Source: Alphaproteobacteria bacterium AO1-B
Lineage (GTDB): Bacteria; Pseudomonadota; Alphaproteobacteria; Rhizobiales; Stappiaceae
Length of the DNA: 64,000 nucleotides
Assembly: GCA_001890945.1 (NCBI GenBank)
Contig: MLAX01000004.1
Coordinates: 620,001-684,000 of the forward strand
Direction: 5' to 3'
Positions 26,463-35,667 of the stretch are shown here, in pieces. The notes under the pieces were generated by a model that did not search any database, was not told the DNA's origin, and saw nothing but the letters and a program-made list of their open reading frames with translations. Numbering within the stretch: position 1 is the first letter of the stretch; every line of letters begins with the position of its first letter. The position numbers and the translations under genes were made by a program.

Positions 26463-27382
26463 AACCGATCGACCCGAAAGAACTGCGCGGCGCCTTTGGC
26501 CGTTTCATGACCGGGGTCACGGTGGTGACTACCCGCAGGGCTGATGGAACGCCTGTCGGGTTCACCGCGAACTCCTTCACATCGGTCTCGCTGGACCCGC
26601 CATTGCTGCTTGTTTGCCCTGGCAAGTTTCTTTCCAGTTACGACGCATTTGCGGAGTGCGAGCAGTTTGGCGTCAGCATTCTTGAGGAAAGCCAGACGGA
26701 GGTTGCAAACACCTTTGCCGGATACAAGGGAGACCGTTTTGCCAAAACACCGCATGACTTTGATGCCGACGGTATCCCCTTTCCGGTTGGCGCACTTGCG
26801 CGATTTTCATGCAAGACCCACGATACGGTTCCCGCCGGTGACCATTTGATCCTGATTGGTGAGGTCATCGGTTTTGCGCAAAAGCCCGGTCAAGGGCTTG
26901 GATACGCCGATGGCCAGTTCTTCAGTCTCGCCTGGGAGCGCAGCGCGCGCGACCCGGCCGCAAGAGTGAATATCGCCGGGGCACTTGTCCGCCATGAGGG
27001 GCGGGTCTTGCTTGAAAAGACACCAGACGGTTACCGGCTGCCGGAATGTTCCGTTCCGGACAAGACCGGCCTTCGCAAAGCTCTTCAGGCCACACTTCAA
27101 GACAACGGCGTTTCAACAGATTTTGGCGCTGTCTACTCCGTCTTTGATGATTCGGATGCATCGATGCATTTTGCCTATCTGCTGGCGCAGGCAACCCATG
27201 TCGCTCCAGACACGAAACTTACCGCGGTGCCTCCCGAAGAGTTGGCTACTCTGACGTATGCCAGTCCGCCGCTTACCAGCATGATGGCCCGCTACGCTCA
27301 GGAATGCTCAACAGGCAATCTCAATTGCTATCTCGGGGACACCATGACCGGAGAAATTCACACGCTTTCGGAGGGAGGCTGA
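26459..27382 (+). CDS. Flavin reductase fused to a degenerate Nudix-like domain
   Basis: This 307-residue protein has two parts. Residues 1-160 form an HpaC-like short-chain flavin reductase (RGAFGRFMTGVTVVTTRRAD, then GFTANSFTSVSLDPPLLLVC). Residues 165-290 resemble a Nudix domain (VNIAGALVRHEGRVLLEKTP, then PDKTGLRKALQATLQDNG). The Nudix box is broken: the REUxEE glutamates are replaced by ATLQDN, so hydrolysis is unlikely and binding or regulation is more plausible. It should supply reduced flavin to the LLM monooxygenase, which starts two bases after its stop. It overlaps the hydrolase by 4 bp. Confidence 0.85.
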   Translation: MKPIDPKELRGAFGRFMTGVTVVTTRRADGTPVGFTANSFTSVSLDPPLLLVCPGKFLSSYDAFAECEQFGVSILEESQTEVANTFAGYKGDRFAKTPHDFDADGIPFPVGALARFSCKTHDTVPAGDHLILIGEVIGFAQKPGQGLGYADGQFFSLAWERSARDPAARVNIAGALVRHEGRVLLEKTPDGYRLPECSVPDKTGLRKALQATLQDNGVSTDFGAVYSVFDDSDASMHFAYLLAQATHVAPDTKLTAVPPEELATLTYASPPLTSMMARYAQECSTGNLNCYLGDTMTGEIHTLSEGG

Positions 27383-27384
27383 CC

Positions 27385-28419
27385 ATGGAATTTTCCCTGT
27401 TTGCTCACATGGAGCGGCTTACGCCGCAACAGCCGCATGAGATCCTTTATGAGGAGTTCGTGTCTCTCTGCAAACTGGCAGATGAGGGCGGTATGCGCGC
27501 CATCTGGACCGGTGAGCACCATGGCATGGAGTTCACGATTGCGCCGAACCCGTTTTTGACACTCGTGGACCTGGCGCATCATACGAAGAATGCACGCCTT
27601 GGAACCGGAACCGTGATTGCGCCGTTTTGGCACCCGATCAAACTGGCTGGCGAGGCCGCAGCGGCCGACTTGATGACCGGCGGCCGGATCGAACTTGGAA
27701 TTGCGCGAGGTGCTTATTCCTATGAATATGAGCGTTTGATGCCGGGCCTCGATCCTTGGGAGGCAGGTCAACGCATGCGGGAGACGGCCCCGCTGCTTCG
27801 TCCCCTATGGCAGGGCGATTGCGCGCATGACGGCGGCTACTATGCGTTCCCTCCAACCACGTCCGCGCCCAAGCCACTGCAGGAAAACGGCCCGCCGATC
27901 TGGATTGCTGCCAGGGACCCGAACAGCCATGAGTTCGGTGTGCATCAAGGCTTCAATATTCAGGTAACACCGCTTTGGCAGGGGATGGAAGAGATCGAAA
28001 CCCTGATGGGCCGGTTCAATGACGCGTGCGCAAGTCATGATGGTCCAAAGCCCAAGATCATGTTGTTGCACCACAGTTATGTGGCGTCCGATTCCGAGGA
28101 TGCAGTTCTGGCCGCTAGGGAACTCTCGCGGTTCTATTGTTATTTCGGTGCCTGGTTTCAGAACAAGCGTGCTGTTTCCCAAGGATTGATTGAAAACCTG
28201 TCTGAAGACGAATTGGCCGCCAACAAGATGATGGCCCCGGAGAACATGGCCCGGGATTTGACAATCGGTACGGCACAGGACGTCATCGACCGCATCAAAC
28301 GCTATGAAGATCTGGGGTACGATGAATACTCGTTTTGGATCGACAGCGGTATGAGTTTTGAGCGCAAGCAGGCCTCACTGCGCCGGTTCATTGACGACGT
28401 CATGCCAGCGTTCGATTAG
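27385..28419 (+). CDS. LLM-class (bacterial luciferase-like) flavin-dependent monooxygenase
   Basis: This 344-residue TIM-barrel flavin monooxygenase has the typical N-terminus MEFSLFAHMERL, WTGEHHGMEF near 48, the conserved RLGTGTVIAPFWHP region near 72-90, and GGRIELGIARGAYSYEYERL near 104. It should oxygenate its substrate with FMNH2 from the fused reductase upstream. GGAGGGAGG lies just before the ATG at 27385, which is preferred to an upstream in-frame start inside the reductase gene. Related two-component enzymes cleave N-heterocycles, nitrilotriacetate or sulfonates. The substrate here is unassigned. Confidence 0.88.
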   Translation: MEFSLFAHMERLTPQQPHEILYEEFVSLCKLADEGGMRAIWTGEHHGMEFTIAPNPFLTLVDLAHHTKNARLGTGTVIAPFWHPIKLAGEAAAADLMTGGRIELGIARGAYSYEYERLMPGLDPWEAGQRMRETAPLLRPLWQGDCAHDGGYYAFPPTTSAPKPLQENGPPIWIAARDPNSHEFGVHQGFNIQVTPLWQGMEEIETLMGRFNDACASHDGPKPKIMLLHHSYVASDSEDAVLAARELSRFYCYFGAWFQNKRAVSQGLIENLSEDELAANKMMAPENMARDLTIGTAQDVIDRIKRYEDLGYDEYSFWIDSGMSFERKQASLRRFIDDVMPAFD

Positions 28420-28427
28420 GAGAGAAC

Positions 28428-29897
28428 ATGCAGCACTATCAGCTTTATATCGATGGCGGGCGCTGTGAGGGCTCTGGTGGTCAAATCCTGCAAACTGAAA
28501 ATCCGGCGACGGGTGACCCGTGGGCCTCGTTCGCCTGCGCGGATCCAAGGGATGTGAACCGAGCCGTTGCAGCTGCCCGGAGAGCTTTGGAGGACCCTGC
28601 ATGGCGTGACCTCACCCAGACACAGCGCGGCAAGTTGCTGTTCAGGCTAGCGGAATTGGTTGAGGCCCACGCGGAAGACCTCGGGAGACTGGAAACAACC
28701 GACAGCGGAAAGCTGCTCGCCGAAACCCTGTCGCAGACAAAGTATGTCGGCGATTATTATCGGTACTATGCAGGGCTCGCGGACAAGATCGAAGGATCGG
28801 TGCTTCCTATCGACAAACCGGACATGCATGTGTTTACCAAACGAGAGCCGGTTGGGATCGTTGCTGCTGTCGTACCCTGGAACGCCCAGATGTTCTTAAC
28901 AGCAACCAAACTCGGTCCGGCACTTGCAGCGGGCTGCACCGTGGTTTTGAAGGCTTCGGAAATCGCGCCCATACCCATGCTGGAATTTGCCTCACTGATC
29001 GATCAGGCCGGATTTCCGCCGGGGGTCGTCTCTGTCATTACGGGAGATGCTGAGAACTGTGCCATTCCGTTGACCCGACACCCGGATGTCGACCGGATTG
29101 CCTTTACCGGCGGACCGGAAACAGCTCGGCATGTTGTGCGCAATTCAGCTGAAAATTTTGCGGTCACCAGTCTGGAACTCGGCGGCAAGTCTCCGGTTCT
29201 GGTGTTTGACGATGCGGATCTTGATGGCGCCGCAAACGGCTTGATTGCCGGAAATTTTGGTGCATCGGGTCAAAGCTGTGTGGCCGGATCCCGTGCGCTG
29301 GTGCAACGGGCGGTGTTTGAAGCACTGATCGACAAGATCACGGAAAAGGTAGCCCACATCTCGGTTGGTGATCCTCTCGAGGCCGCAACACATGTCGGCC
29401 CGCTTTGCACAAATGCGCAGATCGAAAAGATCAAGGTGACCTTGAAAAAGGCGAAAGAACAAGGCGCGGTAATCCGACTTGGCGGTGCGCCGCTTGAGCG
29501 ATCGGGCAATTACATGGCACCGACGCTGGTGGCCTGCCCGAACCCGGACATCGCAACACTGAAGGTGGAAATGTTCGGTCCGGTCATTTCGCTCTTGCCA
29601 TTCGACACGGAAGACGAGGCCATCGCGCTCGCAAATGACACGCCATATGGTCTCGCCTCCGGCATCTTCACGCGGGAAGTTGCCCGCGCGCACCGCGTAT
29701 CATCCAAACTGCGGGCGGGGATCTGCTGGATCAACACCTATAGAGCGATTTCGCCAATCGCCCCATTCGGTGGGTTCAATCAATCCGGATACGGACGCGA
29801 AGCGGGCATTGAAGCCGTCCTGGACTACACACGTACAAAGACGGTCTGGATCAACACTTCCGGTGAGCCGATGGCCAACCCTTTCGTCATGCGTTGA
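28428..29897 (+). CDS. NAD(P)-dependent aldehyde dehydrogenase
   Basis: This 489-residue member of the ALDH superfamily has all catalytic residues: Asn152 (PWNAQ), Lys175 (LKASE), Glu250 (LELGGKSP) and Cys284 (GQSCVAGSR). The C-terminal PFGGFNQSGYGREAGIEA is typical of betaine-aldehyde/semialdehyde-type enzymes. It is last in the five-gene monooxygenase operon, nine bases after the LLM gene, with AGGAGA before the ATG. It presumably oxidises the aldehyde made by ring or chain cleavage to an acid. Length is normal. Confidence 0.92.
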   Translation: MQHYQLYIDGGRCEGSGGQILQTENPATGDPWASFACADPRDVNRAVAAARRALEDPAWRDLTQTQRGKLLFRLAELVEAHAEDLGRLETTDSGKLLAETLSQTKYVGDYYRYYAGLADKIEGSVLPIDKPDMHVFTKREPVGIVAAVVPWNAQMFLTATKLGPALAAGCTVVLKASEIAPIPMLEFASLIDQAGFPPGVVSVITGDAENCAIPLTRHPDVDRIAFTGGPETARHVVRNSAENFAVTSLELGGKSPVLVFDDADLDGAANGLIAGNFGASGQSCVAGSRALVQRAVFEALIDKITEKVAHISVGDPLEAATHVGPLCTNAQIEKIKVTLKKAKEQGAVIRLGGAPLERSGNYMAPTLVACPNPDIATLKVEMFGPVISLLPFDTEDEAIALANDTPYGLASGIFTREVARAHRVSSKLRAGICWINTYRAISPIAPFGGFNQSGYGREAGIEAVLDYTRTKTVWINTSGEPMANPFVMR

Positions 29898-29952
29898 CCG
29901 TACAAACCGACCATGTACCGGTGAGACGAGAGCCGCAGCAGGCAGTCGGGTG

Positions 29953-30939
29953 TCAAACTGACACTGGTATGCCGGTTTCGAGTGACTTCGCCGCCGCATC
30001 GGCCAGCATCTGCGCGCGCAATCCATCCTCAATGTTTGGAGATGGAATTGTCCCGTTTTTCAGGCAGTCAATGAAATGCGTGATTTCCGCCAGATAAGCT
30101 GCTTCATAGCGCTCCAGAAAGAAATGCTGGGCAGGAGCTCTTGCAAAGCCAGTTTGGGTGGCCATCTCGACTGTGTTTTCCAGAATGTTCTCTGCCCTCA
30201 GCATGCCTTTAGAACCGTGAACTTCCAGCCGCTGGTCATAGCCATATGCCGCCCGCCGCGAGTTTGAAATCTGGCAGATCTTTCCGCTTTCTGTTGTCAG
30301 CGTGACTGCCGCGGTGTCCACATCACCCGCCTTGCCAATTTCCGGATCGACCAGGGAGGAGCCAACCGCGAAGACCGTGACGGGCTCTTCGCCGAGGATA
30401 AACCGGGCCATATCGAGGTCATGGATCATCATGTCCCGGAACAGGCCGCCAGATGTTCTGATGTAGTCGATCGGCGGCGGGGAGGGATCGCGGGACAAAA
30501 TGGTGACCAGCTCGACATCCCCAATGTCACCACCGGCAATCCGGCTTTGCAAGTTTGCAAAGTTGGGGTCGAACCGGCGATTGAAGGCCGTCAGGAACAT
30601 GACGCCGTTTTCGTTGACCACCTTAACGCAGTCCCGCACCCGATCAGAGGACAGATCGACCGGTTTTTCGCAGAAGATCGCTTTCTTCGCCCGTGCTGCC
30701 TGATGGATCAGGTCGTAGTGGGTCGTCGTTGGCGTGCCGATGATCACCGCGTCGATGTCATCGCTTTCGATGATGGCCGCGGCCTCCCGCACCTCTGCGC
30801 CGGTTGTTGCCGCAAGCGCCTGAGCGGGCGCGTCGAACGCATCTGCCACCGCAACCAGCTCAGCATCCGGGGAGGCCTGAATGGCACGGGCGTGCACCTG
30901 ACCGATGCGCCCGCATCCGAGCAGTCCAAATCTCACCAT
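29953..30939 (-). CDS. iolG: myo-Inositol 2-dehydrogenase IolG
   Basis: This 328-residue Gfo/Idh/MocA protein has GLLGCGRIGQVHARAI at the start, the EKPVD motif near residue 94, and the substrate residues of inositol dehydrogenases (FNRRFDPNF and SGGLFRDMMIHDLDMARF, with the catalytic Asp-His pair). It oxidises myo-inositol to scyllo-inosose with NAD. It is last in the iolD-C-B-J-G operon, three bases after iolJ. GGAATAGGAA precedes the ATG. Operon membership makes this the most secure IolG of the four Gfo/Idh/MocA genes in the window. Confidence 0.92.
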   Translation of the reverse strand: MVRFGLLGCGRIGQVHARAIQASPDAELVAVADAFDAPAQALAATTGAEVREAAAIIESDDIDAVIIGTPTTTHYDLIHQAARAKKAIFCEKPVDLSSDRVRDCVKVVNENGVMFLTAFNRRFDPNFANLQSRIAGGDIGDVELVTILSRDPSPPPIDYIRTSGGLFRDMMIHDLDMARFILGEEPVTVFAVGSSLVDPEIGKAGDVDTAAVTLTTESGKICQISNSRRAAYGYDQRLEVHGSKGMLRAENILENTVEMATQTGFARAPAQHFFLERYEAAYLAEITHFIDCLKNGTIPSPNIEDGLRAQMLADAAAKSLETGIPVSV

Positions 30940-30942
30940 TTC

Positions 30943-31794
30943 CTATTCCTCGGGCTTGTTTCTGGTTGGGCCACCGAAGGCCTTAAGAACATTGCGGGTT
31001 GCTGTGACCATCGGATCATGTGTCTCTGATAAGATCGTCACCCGGTCAAACCGATCCGGATCGCGATTGACTGCGTCCCGCATCGCAGTTCCGAAGGCCT
31101 TGCGCAGCTCGGTTCCGATGTTGAATTTGCAAATGTTTGTATTTCTGGCGAGCTTTTGCCGCTGATCGACAGGGACACCGGAGCCCCCATGGATGACCAG
31201 CGGGACTGTGGTTCGCGCCTGGATCGCGCTGATGCGAGCCTCGTCCAGTCCGCCTTCCTTGTTTTCCTGAAGATGAACATTGCCGACCGAGATCGCCATG
31301 GCGTCCACGCCGCTGTCTACCGCGAATTTTTCAGCATCCGCAGGGTCCGTGCCTTCAGAAGCATCCCCTTGCGCATATCCGACAAAGCCGATTTCCCCCT
31401 CGCACGATATCCCGGCGGAGTGCGCTAGTTCCGCAATCCGCGCGGTTTCGTCGATGTTCTGGGAAAGCGGTTTGCGCGAGCCGTCATACATCAGCGATGT
31501 GAAACCACTGTCGAGCGCTTGCTGGCATTCCTCGAATGTGTAGCCGTGATCAAGATGTGCCACCACGGGAATGGTTGCCCCTTCCGCAAGATGCCGGAAC
31601 ATCGCCCCCAAAACGGGAAGAGGAGTGTGCTTGCGGCAAGAGGGGCCTGCCTGCAAGATCACCGGAACTCCTTCTTCTTCGGCGGCGGCCACGTAGGCGC
31701 GCATGTCTTCCCAGCCGAGCGTGACCAGACCGGCGACGGCATAACCGTCTTTCAGAGCCGGTTGAAGAACTTGGCCAAGTGTTGCCAGTGTCAT
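30943..31794 (-). CDS. iolJ: Class II aldolase, probable 6-phospho-5-dehydro-2-deoxy-D-gluconate aldolase (IolJ)
   Basis: This 283-residue zinc-dependent aldolase belongs to the fructose-bisphosphate/tagatose-bisphosphate family. Zinc ligands are seen in VAHLDHGYTFEE (near 78), ISCEGEIGFVG (near 128) and VIHGGSGVP (near 198); NIGTELRKAF lies in the phosphate loop. Within an iol operon it should split DKGP into dihydroxyacetone phosphate and malonate semialdehyde. Many alphaproteobacteria instead fuse this step to IolC; here the two are separate. It overlaps iolB by 4 bp. Confidence 0.85.
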   Translation of the reverse strand: MTLATLGQVLQPALKDGYAVAGLVTLGWEDMRAYVAAAEEEGVPVILQAGPSCRKHTPLPVLGAMFRHLAEGATIPVVAHLDHGYTFEECQQALDSGFTSLMYDGSRKPLSQNIDETARIAELAHSAGISCEGEIGFVGYAQGDASEGTDPADAEKFAVDSGVDAMAISVGNVHLQENKEGGLDEARISAIQARTTVPLVIHGGSGVPVDQRQKLARNTNICKFNIGTELRKAFGTAMRDAVNRDPDRFDRVTILSETHDPMVTATRNVLKAFGGPTRNKPEE

Positions 31795-32633
31795 TTGAAC
31801 TTGGCCACCATGTCCTTGATCCCGGGGATCGTCTCGACCTGATAGGCATGGGTCGGTTGGAAATACTGCACCAGTGAACGTTGGCTAAGGCCGCCCAGAA
31901 TTGTGAAGTAATACATCTCGTACCCGGGCATGACGGCGCAGGGGTGATAGCCCTTGTCGATCATGAAGGTCGAGCCGTCCATCAACTGATAGGCTTCTCC
32001 CGGGACCCCCTCTTCGCGCTGAAGGATCTGGACACCGGAGCCGTGTTTCGGCCGGAAGCGGAAGTTGTAGGTCTCATCGTGCCGGGTTTCATGCGGCAGA
32101 CGGTCGGTGTCGTGTTTGTGGGCCGGAAAGCCGGACCAGCCGCCCTGGCCAACGGTGAAAAGTTCGCTGACCAGCAAACGTCCCACCTTGCCGTGCTGTT
32201 TTTGTCCAAGGATGTGCTTGATCTTGCGATGGGTCTTGGTGTCGTCCGATCCGTACTGGACTAGATCGATTCCATCGACGCGCACATCGAACGGCTCCAG
32301 CACTTCGTCATACCTTGCGCCAGCGATGAACGTCTCCGTTTCATCGGAGGTACAGATGATCGTCACCTTGGCTCCAACAGGGATGTAGACGCCCTCAGGC
32401 TCTCCGTCCCAGACGTCTTCGCCGCGGTTGCCGAGCTTGTCGAATGTGATGCCCTCAACTTCAACAGTCACCGTGCCGGTTGCAGGCACGACGCAGGTTT
32501 CATAGCCGGGTACCTGATAGTGGAACGCCTCGCCCTTCTTGAGCTTGACGATGTTGAAATAGTTCAGCGGAACGGTCGGATTGTCGATGTCCACGATCGG
32601 CTTATTCTGGTTGTCATGCGGCGCGATATGCAT
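31791..32633 (-). CDS. iolB: 5-Deoxy-glucuronate isomerase IolB
   Basis: This 280-residue bicupin has metal-binding histidines in the C-terminal cupin (GGWSGFPAHKHDTDRLPHET, near 165) and the DKGYHPCAVMPGYEMYYFTILGG segment near 225. It isomerises 5-deoxy-D-glucuronate to 5-dehydro-2-deoxy-D-gluconate, the substrate for IolC. AAAGGA precedes the ATG. It lies 100 bases downstream of iolC and overlaps iolJ by 4 bp. Length is normal. Confidence 0.93.
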   Translation of the reverse strand: MHIAPHDNQNKPIVDIDNPTVPLNYFNIVKLKKGEAFHYQVPGYETCVVPATGTVTVEVEGITFDKLGNRGEDVWDGEPEGVYIPVGAKVTIICTSDETETFIAGARYDEVLEPFDVRVDGIDLVQYGSDDTKTHRKIKHILGQKQHGKVGRLLVSELFTVGQGGWSGFPAHKHDTDRLPHETRHDETYNFRFRPKHGSGVQILQREEGVPGEAYQLMDGSTFMIDKGYHPCAVMPGYEMYYFTILGGLSQRSLVQYFQPTHAYQVETIPGIKDMVAKFK

Positions 32634-32733
32634 GGAATGGTCCTTTCAGACTGGATCAGTGGGCGAGAAATCGGGAGCGAATTCACGCCTGAAGCTGTTC
32701 GCTCTTAAAGTTGTTGAGCATCTTTGGGCGTTT

Positions 32734-33723
32734 TCATGATAACGCCCGATGCTCTTGTGTCGGGCCGGGATGCGAGGCCAAGAAGGCCTCCAGCTCGGCT
32801 TTGTTTGGCATTGCGGGAGCGCAACCGGGTTTGGCAACAACAATGGATGCACAAGCGGACCCGCGCAGAATGGCTTCCTTGAGCTCAAAACCATCTGCGA
32901 TGGACGTCATGAGGCCGCTCATGAAACTGTCGCCCGCGCCATTGGGTTTGAGAGCCTCAACGGGGTAGATGCCCGTTCTGAACTCGCCATCGCGGGTGAT
33001 GGTGATCGCTCCAGCTTCACCCATCTTGTAGATCACCAGCTCGGCTGTTGTGCGCACGAGTTCCCGGGCTTTCTCCAGTCCCTTGTCATAGTCTCCGGCC
33101 ATGAAGCCAAACTCCTCGTCGTTGCCGACGATCATGTCGCATTGCGCTGCTGCACGCGACAGAACATCAGCGGCGACGTCAGCCGACGGCCAGGAGTAAG
33201 GCCGATAGTCGACATCAAAGATCAGGGGCAGGTTTGCAGCCTTTGCAAGGTCAAAGGCCTTGAAGGTTGCGCTTCGCGAAGGCTCGGCCGCAAATACAGT
33301 GCCGGCGGTGATCAGCGCGCCATATTTTCCGTAGTCAACGCGGCTTACATCGTGCTCATCCATTTGAAAGTCGGCTGCACCATTGCGGTAGATGACATTG
33401 CGGTGCCCTTCCACCACAGACTCGTAGAAAGCAAGCGAATTGCGGTATTCACCGCCAACAGGCGTGACGTGCTCCGTATCAACGCCGTAGTGCTTCAGCT
33501 GCCCAATGCAGTAGCTGCCAACGCTGTCGTCCGAGACCCGGGTCACCAGTGCAGCCTGGCCGCCAAGCTTGCAGATGCCGGCACCTATATTGGCGGCTGA
33601 TCCGCCGAGACCGACGCCGAGCCGCTCAGCATCTTCAGCCCGCACCCCGGCATCGGTGAAAAAGTCGATCCCGGCGCGTCCCACCACAACGAAATTGTTC
33701 CGGGCAATCGCTTCAAGAAGCAT
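32734..33723 (-). CDS. iolC: 5-Dehydro-2-deoxygluconokinase IolC
   Basis: This 329-residue PfkB-family sugar kinase has the N-terminal signature LGGSAANIGAGICKLGGQAALV (near 41-62) and the C-terminal PNGAGDSFMSGLM, whose Asp is the catalytic base. It phosphorylates 5-dehydro-2-deoxy-D-gluconate to DKGP. The ATG at 33723 overlaps the iolD stop by one base (TGATG), which supports this start over a longer frame. The protein lacks the C-terminal DUF2090 aldolase domain found in many relatives, in line with a separate iolJ. Confidence 0.93.
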   Translation of the reverse strand: MLLEAIARNNFVVVGRAGIDFFTDAGVRAEDAERLGVGLGGSAANIGAGICKLGGQAALVTRVSDDSVGSYCIGQLKHYGVDTEHVTPVGGEYRNSLAFYESVVEGHRNVIYRNGAADFQMDEHDVSRVDYGKYGALITAGTVFAAEPSRSATFKAFDLAKAANLPLIFDVDYRPYSWPSADVAADVLSRAAAQCDMIVGNDEEFGFMAGDYDKGLEKARELVRTTAELVIYKMGEAGAITITRDGEFRTGIYPVEALKPNGAGDSFMSGLMTSIADGFELKEAILRGSACASIVVAKPGCAPAMPNKAELEAFLASHPGPTQEHRALS

Positions 33724-35588
33724 CAGACCCCCCGGCGCTGTTTCGGGCGCGTGGACTCCCAGTCCTCGTGTGCAGCCCGGACCTTGTCGCTCGATGTCAC
33801 ATGCGGGGTTCCAACCTCCCACCAAGTATGTCCTTCGGCTGTCCAGCCTTCATAGGCATCAACCTTCATGCAAATGACGTAGGTTTTATTGGCTGCCTTG
33901 GCTCGCTTGAAGGCCTCCCCAAGTTCACCCGGATTGGACACCGTTTCCGCGTGCGCGCCCATGGACGCAGCGTGGGCCTCAAAGTCGACGGCGAATGGTT
34001 CTGGAACGGTTGGACAATCCGCAATGAGATTGTTGAAGCTCTCATTGCCGGTGTTGTTTTGCAGTTTGTTGATTACCGCAAACCCGCCGTTGTCGAGCAC
34101 CAGAACGATCAATTTTTTGCCGGTCAAAACGGATGAGTAGATATCCGAGTTCATCAGCAGATAAGAGCCGTCGCCGGTGAAGACGATCGTGTCCTTGTCC
34201 GGTTCGCGCTCGGACTGGGCAATGCGTGCGCCCCAGCCACCGGCAATCTCGTATCCCATGCAGGAATAGCCAAATTCGACATCAACCGTGCCGATGTCGA
34301 GGGTTCTCCAATTTGCCGTCACTTCCGCCGGCAGGCCGCCGGCCGCAGCAACAACGCGATCCCGGGGATCGCAGAGTTCGTTGACCACACCAATTGCCTG
34401 GGCATAGGAGTTTGGACGATTGCCATAAGACACGTTTTCAGCAACGTATGCGTCCCAGGCCTCCCGTTCTTCACTTGCAGTCCCGGTCCAGTCCGAAGGT
34501 GTCCTGTAGTCCGCACAAGCCTCGCCCAAGGCCAAAAGTCCGAGTTTTGCGTCGCCGGCAACAGGGATCGACATGTGTTTGCCAGCGTCATGGCGGGCTG
34601 CGTTGATCGAAATGAAACGGGCCGCGTGGGCAAAAGCGGTCCAGGATCCGGTGGTGAAATCCTGCAGCCGCGTGCCGACTGCAAGAATGACATCTGCTTG
34701 TTCCGCTAGATTGTTGGCGCTGTTCGATCCTGTCACGCCGATTGGGCCGGCGTTCAAGGGGTGCGTCGCCAGGAGATTGGCGCGGCCTGCAATGGTCTCG
34801 ACCACCGGAATCTGGTGCTTTTCCGCAAACGCCGTGAGTTCGCTGACCGCGCCACTGTATTGGACGCCGCCGCCGGCAATGATCAGCGGCCGCTTGGCCG
34901 TTTTCAGCAGTGCCGCCGCATCGGCAATTTCCCGCTCGTCGGGGGCACTCCGGCGGATGCGATGTACCCGGCGCTCAAAAAAGCTTTCCGGATAGTCATA
35001 GGTCCAGCCTTGCACATCCTGGGGAAGGCCGAGAAACGCGGGGCCGCAGTCGCCCGGATCCAGCATCGTCGCAAGAGCGGCGGGGAGCGACTGAATGACC
35101 TGCGCCGGATGCGTGATCCGATCCCAATAGCGCGTTACCGCCTTGAACGCATCATTGACGCCAAGTGTCGGGTTGTTGAAGTGCTCAAGCTGCTGCAGCA
35201 CCGGGTCGGGCAGGCGGGTGAGAAAGGCATCACCGCACAACATCAGCATGGGCAAGCGGTTGGCATGTGCCAGCGCGGCAGAACTGAGAAGGTTCGACGT
35301 GCCAGGGCCAGCACTGGCTGTGCAGAACATGAACCGCTGCCGCAGCCACTGTTTGGCATAAGCAGCTGCCGCAAATCCCATGCTCTGCTCGTTTTGTCCA
35401 CGATAAAGGGGCAGCTCTTCCTGATGATTGTAAAGGGCCTCACCAAGGCAGGTCACGTTACCATGGCCGAAAATGCCAAAGCCGCCGCCGCAAATTCGTA
35501 TTTCCTTGCCGTCGACTTCGATAAACTGATTCGCCAGGTAGCGGACAATGGCCTGCGCGGTTGTGAGCTGAACCGTCTTGGAGCTCAT
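33723..35588 (-). CDS. iolD: 3D-(3,5/4)-trihydroxycyclohexane-1,2-dione hydrolase IolD
   Basis: This 621-residue thiamine-diphosphate enzyme shows the N-terminal catalytic region (YRGQNEQSMGFAAAAYAKQW near 70), a central domain, and the C-terminal cofactor motif GDGSYLLMNSD...NNG near 430-470. It hydrolytically opens the cyclic dione to 5-deoxy-D-glucuronate. The ATG at 35588 follows AGGGAGAG; a longer frame has no such site. It is first in the iolDCBJG operon, 144 bases from the divergent idh-iolE operon, with an 18-bp operator between them. Confidence 0.93.
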   Translation of the reverse strand: MSSKTVQLTTAQAIVRYLANQFIEVDGKEIRICGGGFGIFGHGNVTCLGEALYNHQEELPLYRGQNEQSMGFAAAAYAKQWLRQRFMFCTASAGPGTSNLLSSAALAHANRLPMLMLCGDAFLTRLPDPVLQQLEHFNNPTLGVNDAFKAVTRYWDRITHPAQVIQSLPAALATMLDPGDCGPAFLGLPQDVQGWTYDYPESFFERRVHRIRRSAPDEREIADAAALLKTAKRPLIIAGGGVQYSGAVSELTAFAEKHQIPVVETIAGRANLLATHPLNAGPIGVTGSNSANNLAEQADVILAVGTRLQDFTTGSWTAFAHAARFISINAARHDAGKHMSIPVAGDAKLGLLALGEACADYRTPSDWTGTASEEREAWDAYVAENVSYGNRPNSYAQAIGVVNELCDPRDRVVAAAGGLPAEVTANWRTLDIGTVDVEFGYSCMGYEIAGGWGARIAQSEREPDKDTIVFTGDGSYLLMNSDIYSSVLTGKKLIVLVLDNGGFAVINKLQNNTGNESFNNLIADCPTVPEPFAVDFEAHAASMGAHAETVSNPGELGEAFKRAKAANKTYVICMKVDAYEGWTAEGHTWWEVGTPHVTSSDKVRAAHEDWESTRPKQRRGV

Positions 35589-35667
35589 CCAGGTCTCTCC
35601 CTGTAACGTGTTTTCTCGCAAGGCATTCGATTGGTGCTTGCGCGCTGTTGGTTCTCAAGATACAAAT

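Noticed and set aside
32749..33600. A 283-codon plus-strand open frame inside iolC
   Set aside because: Antisense to a clearly functional PfkB kinase; its sequence is low in recognisable structure.
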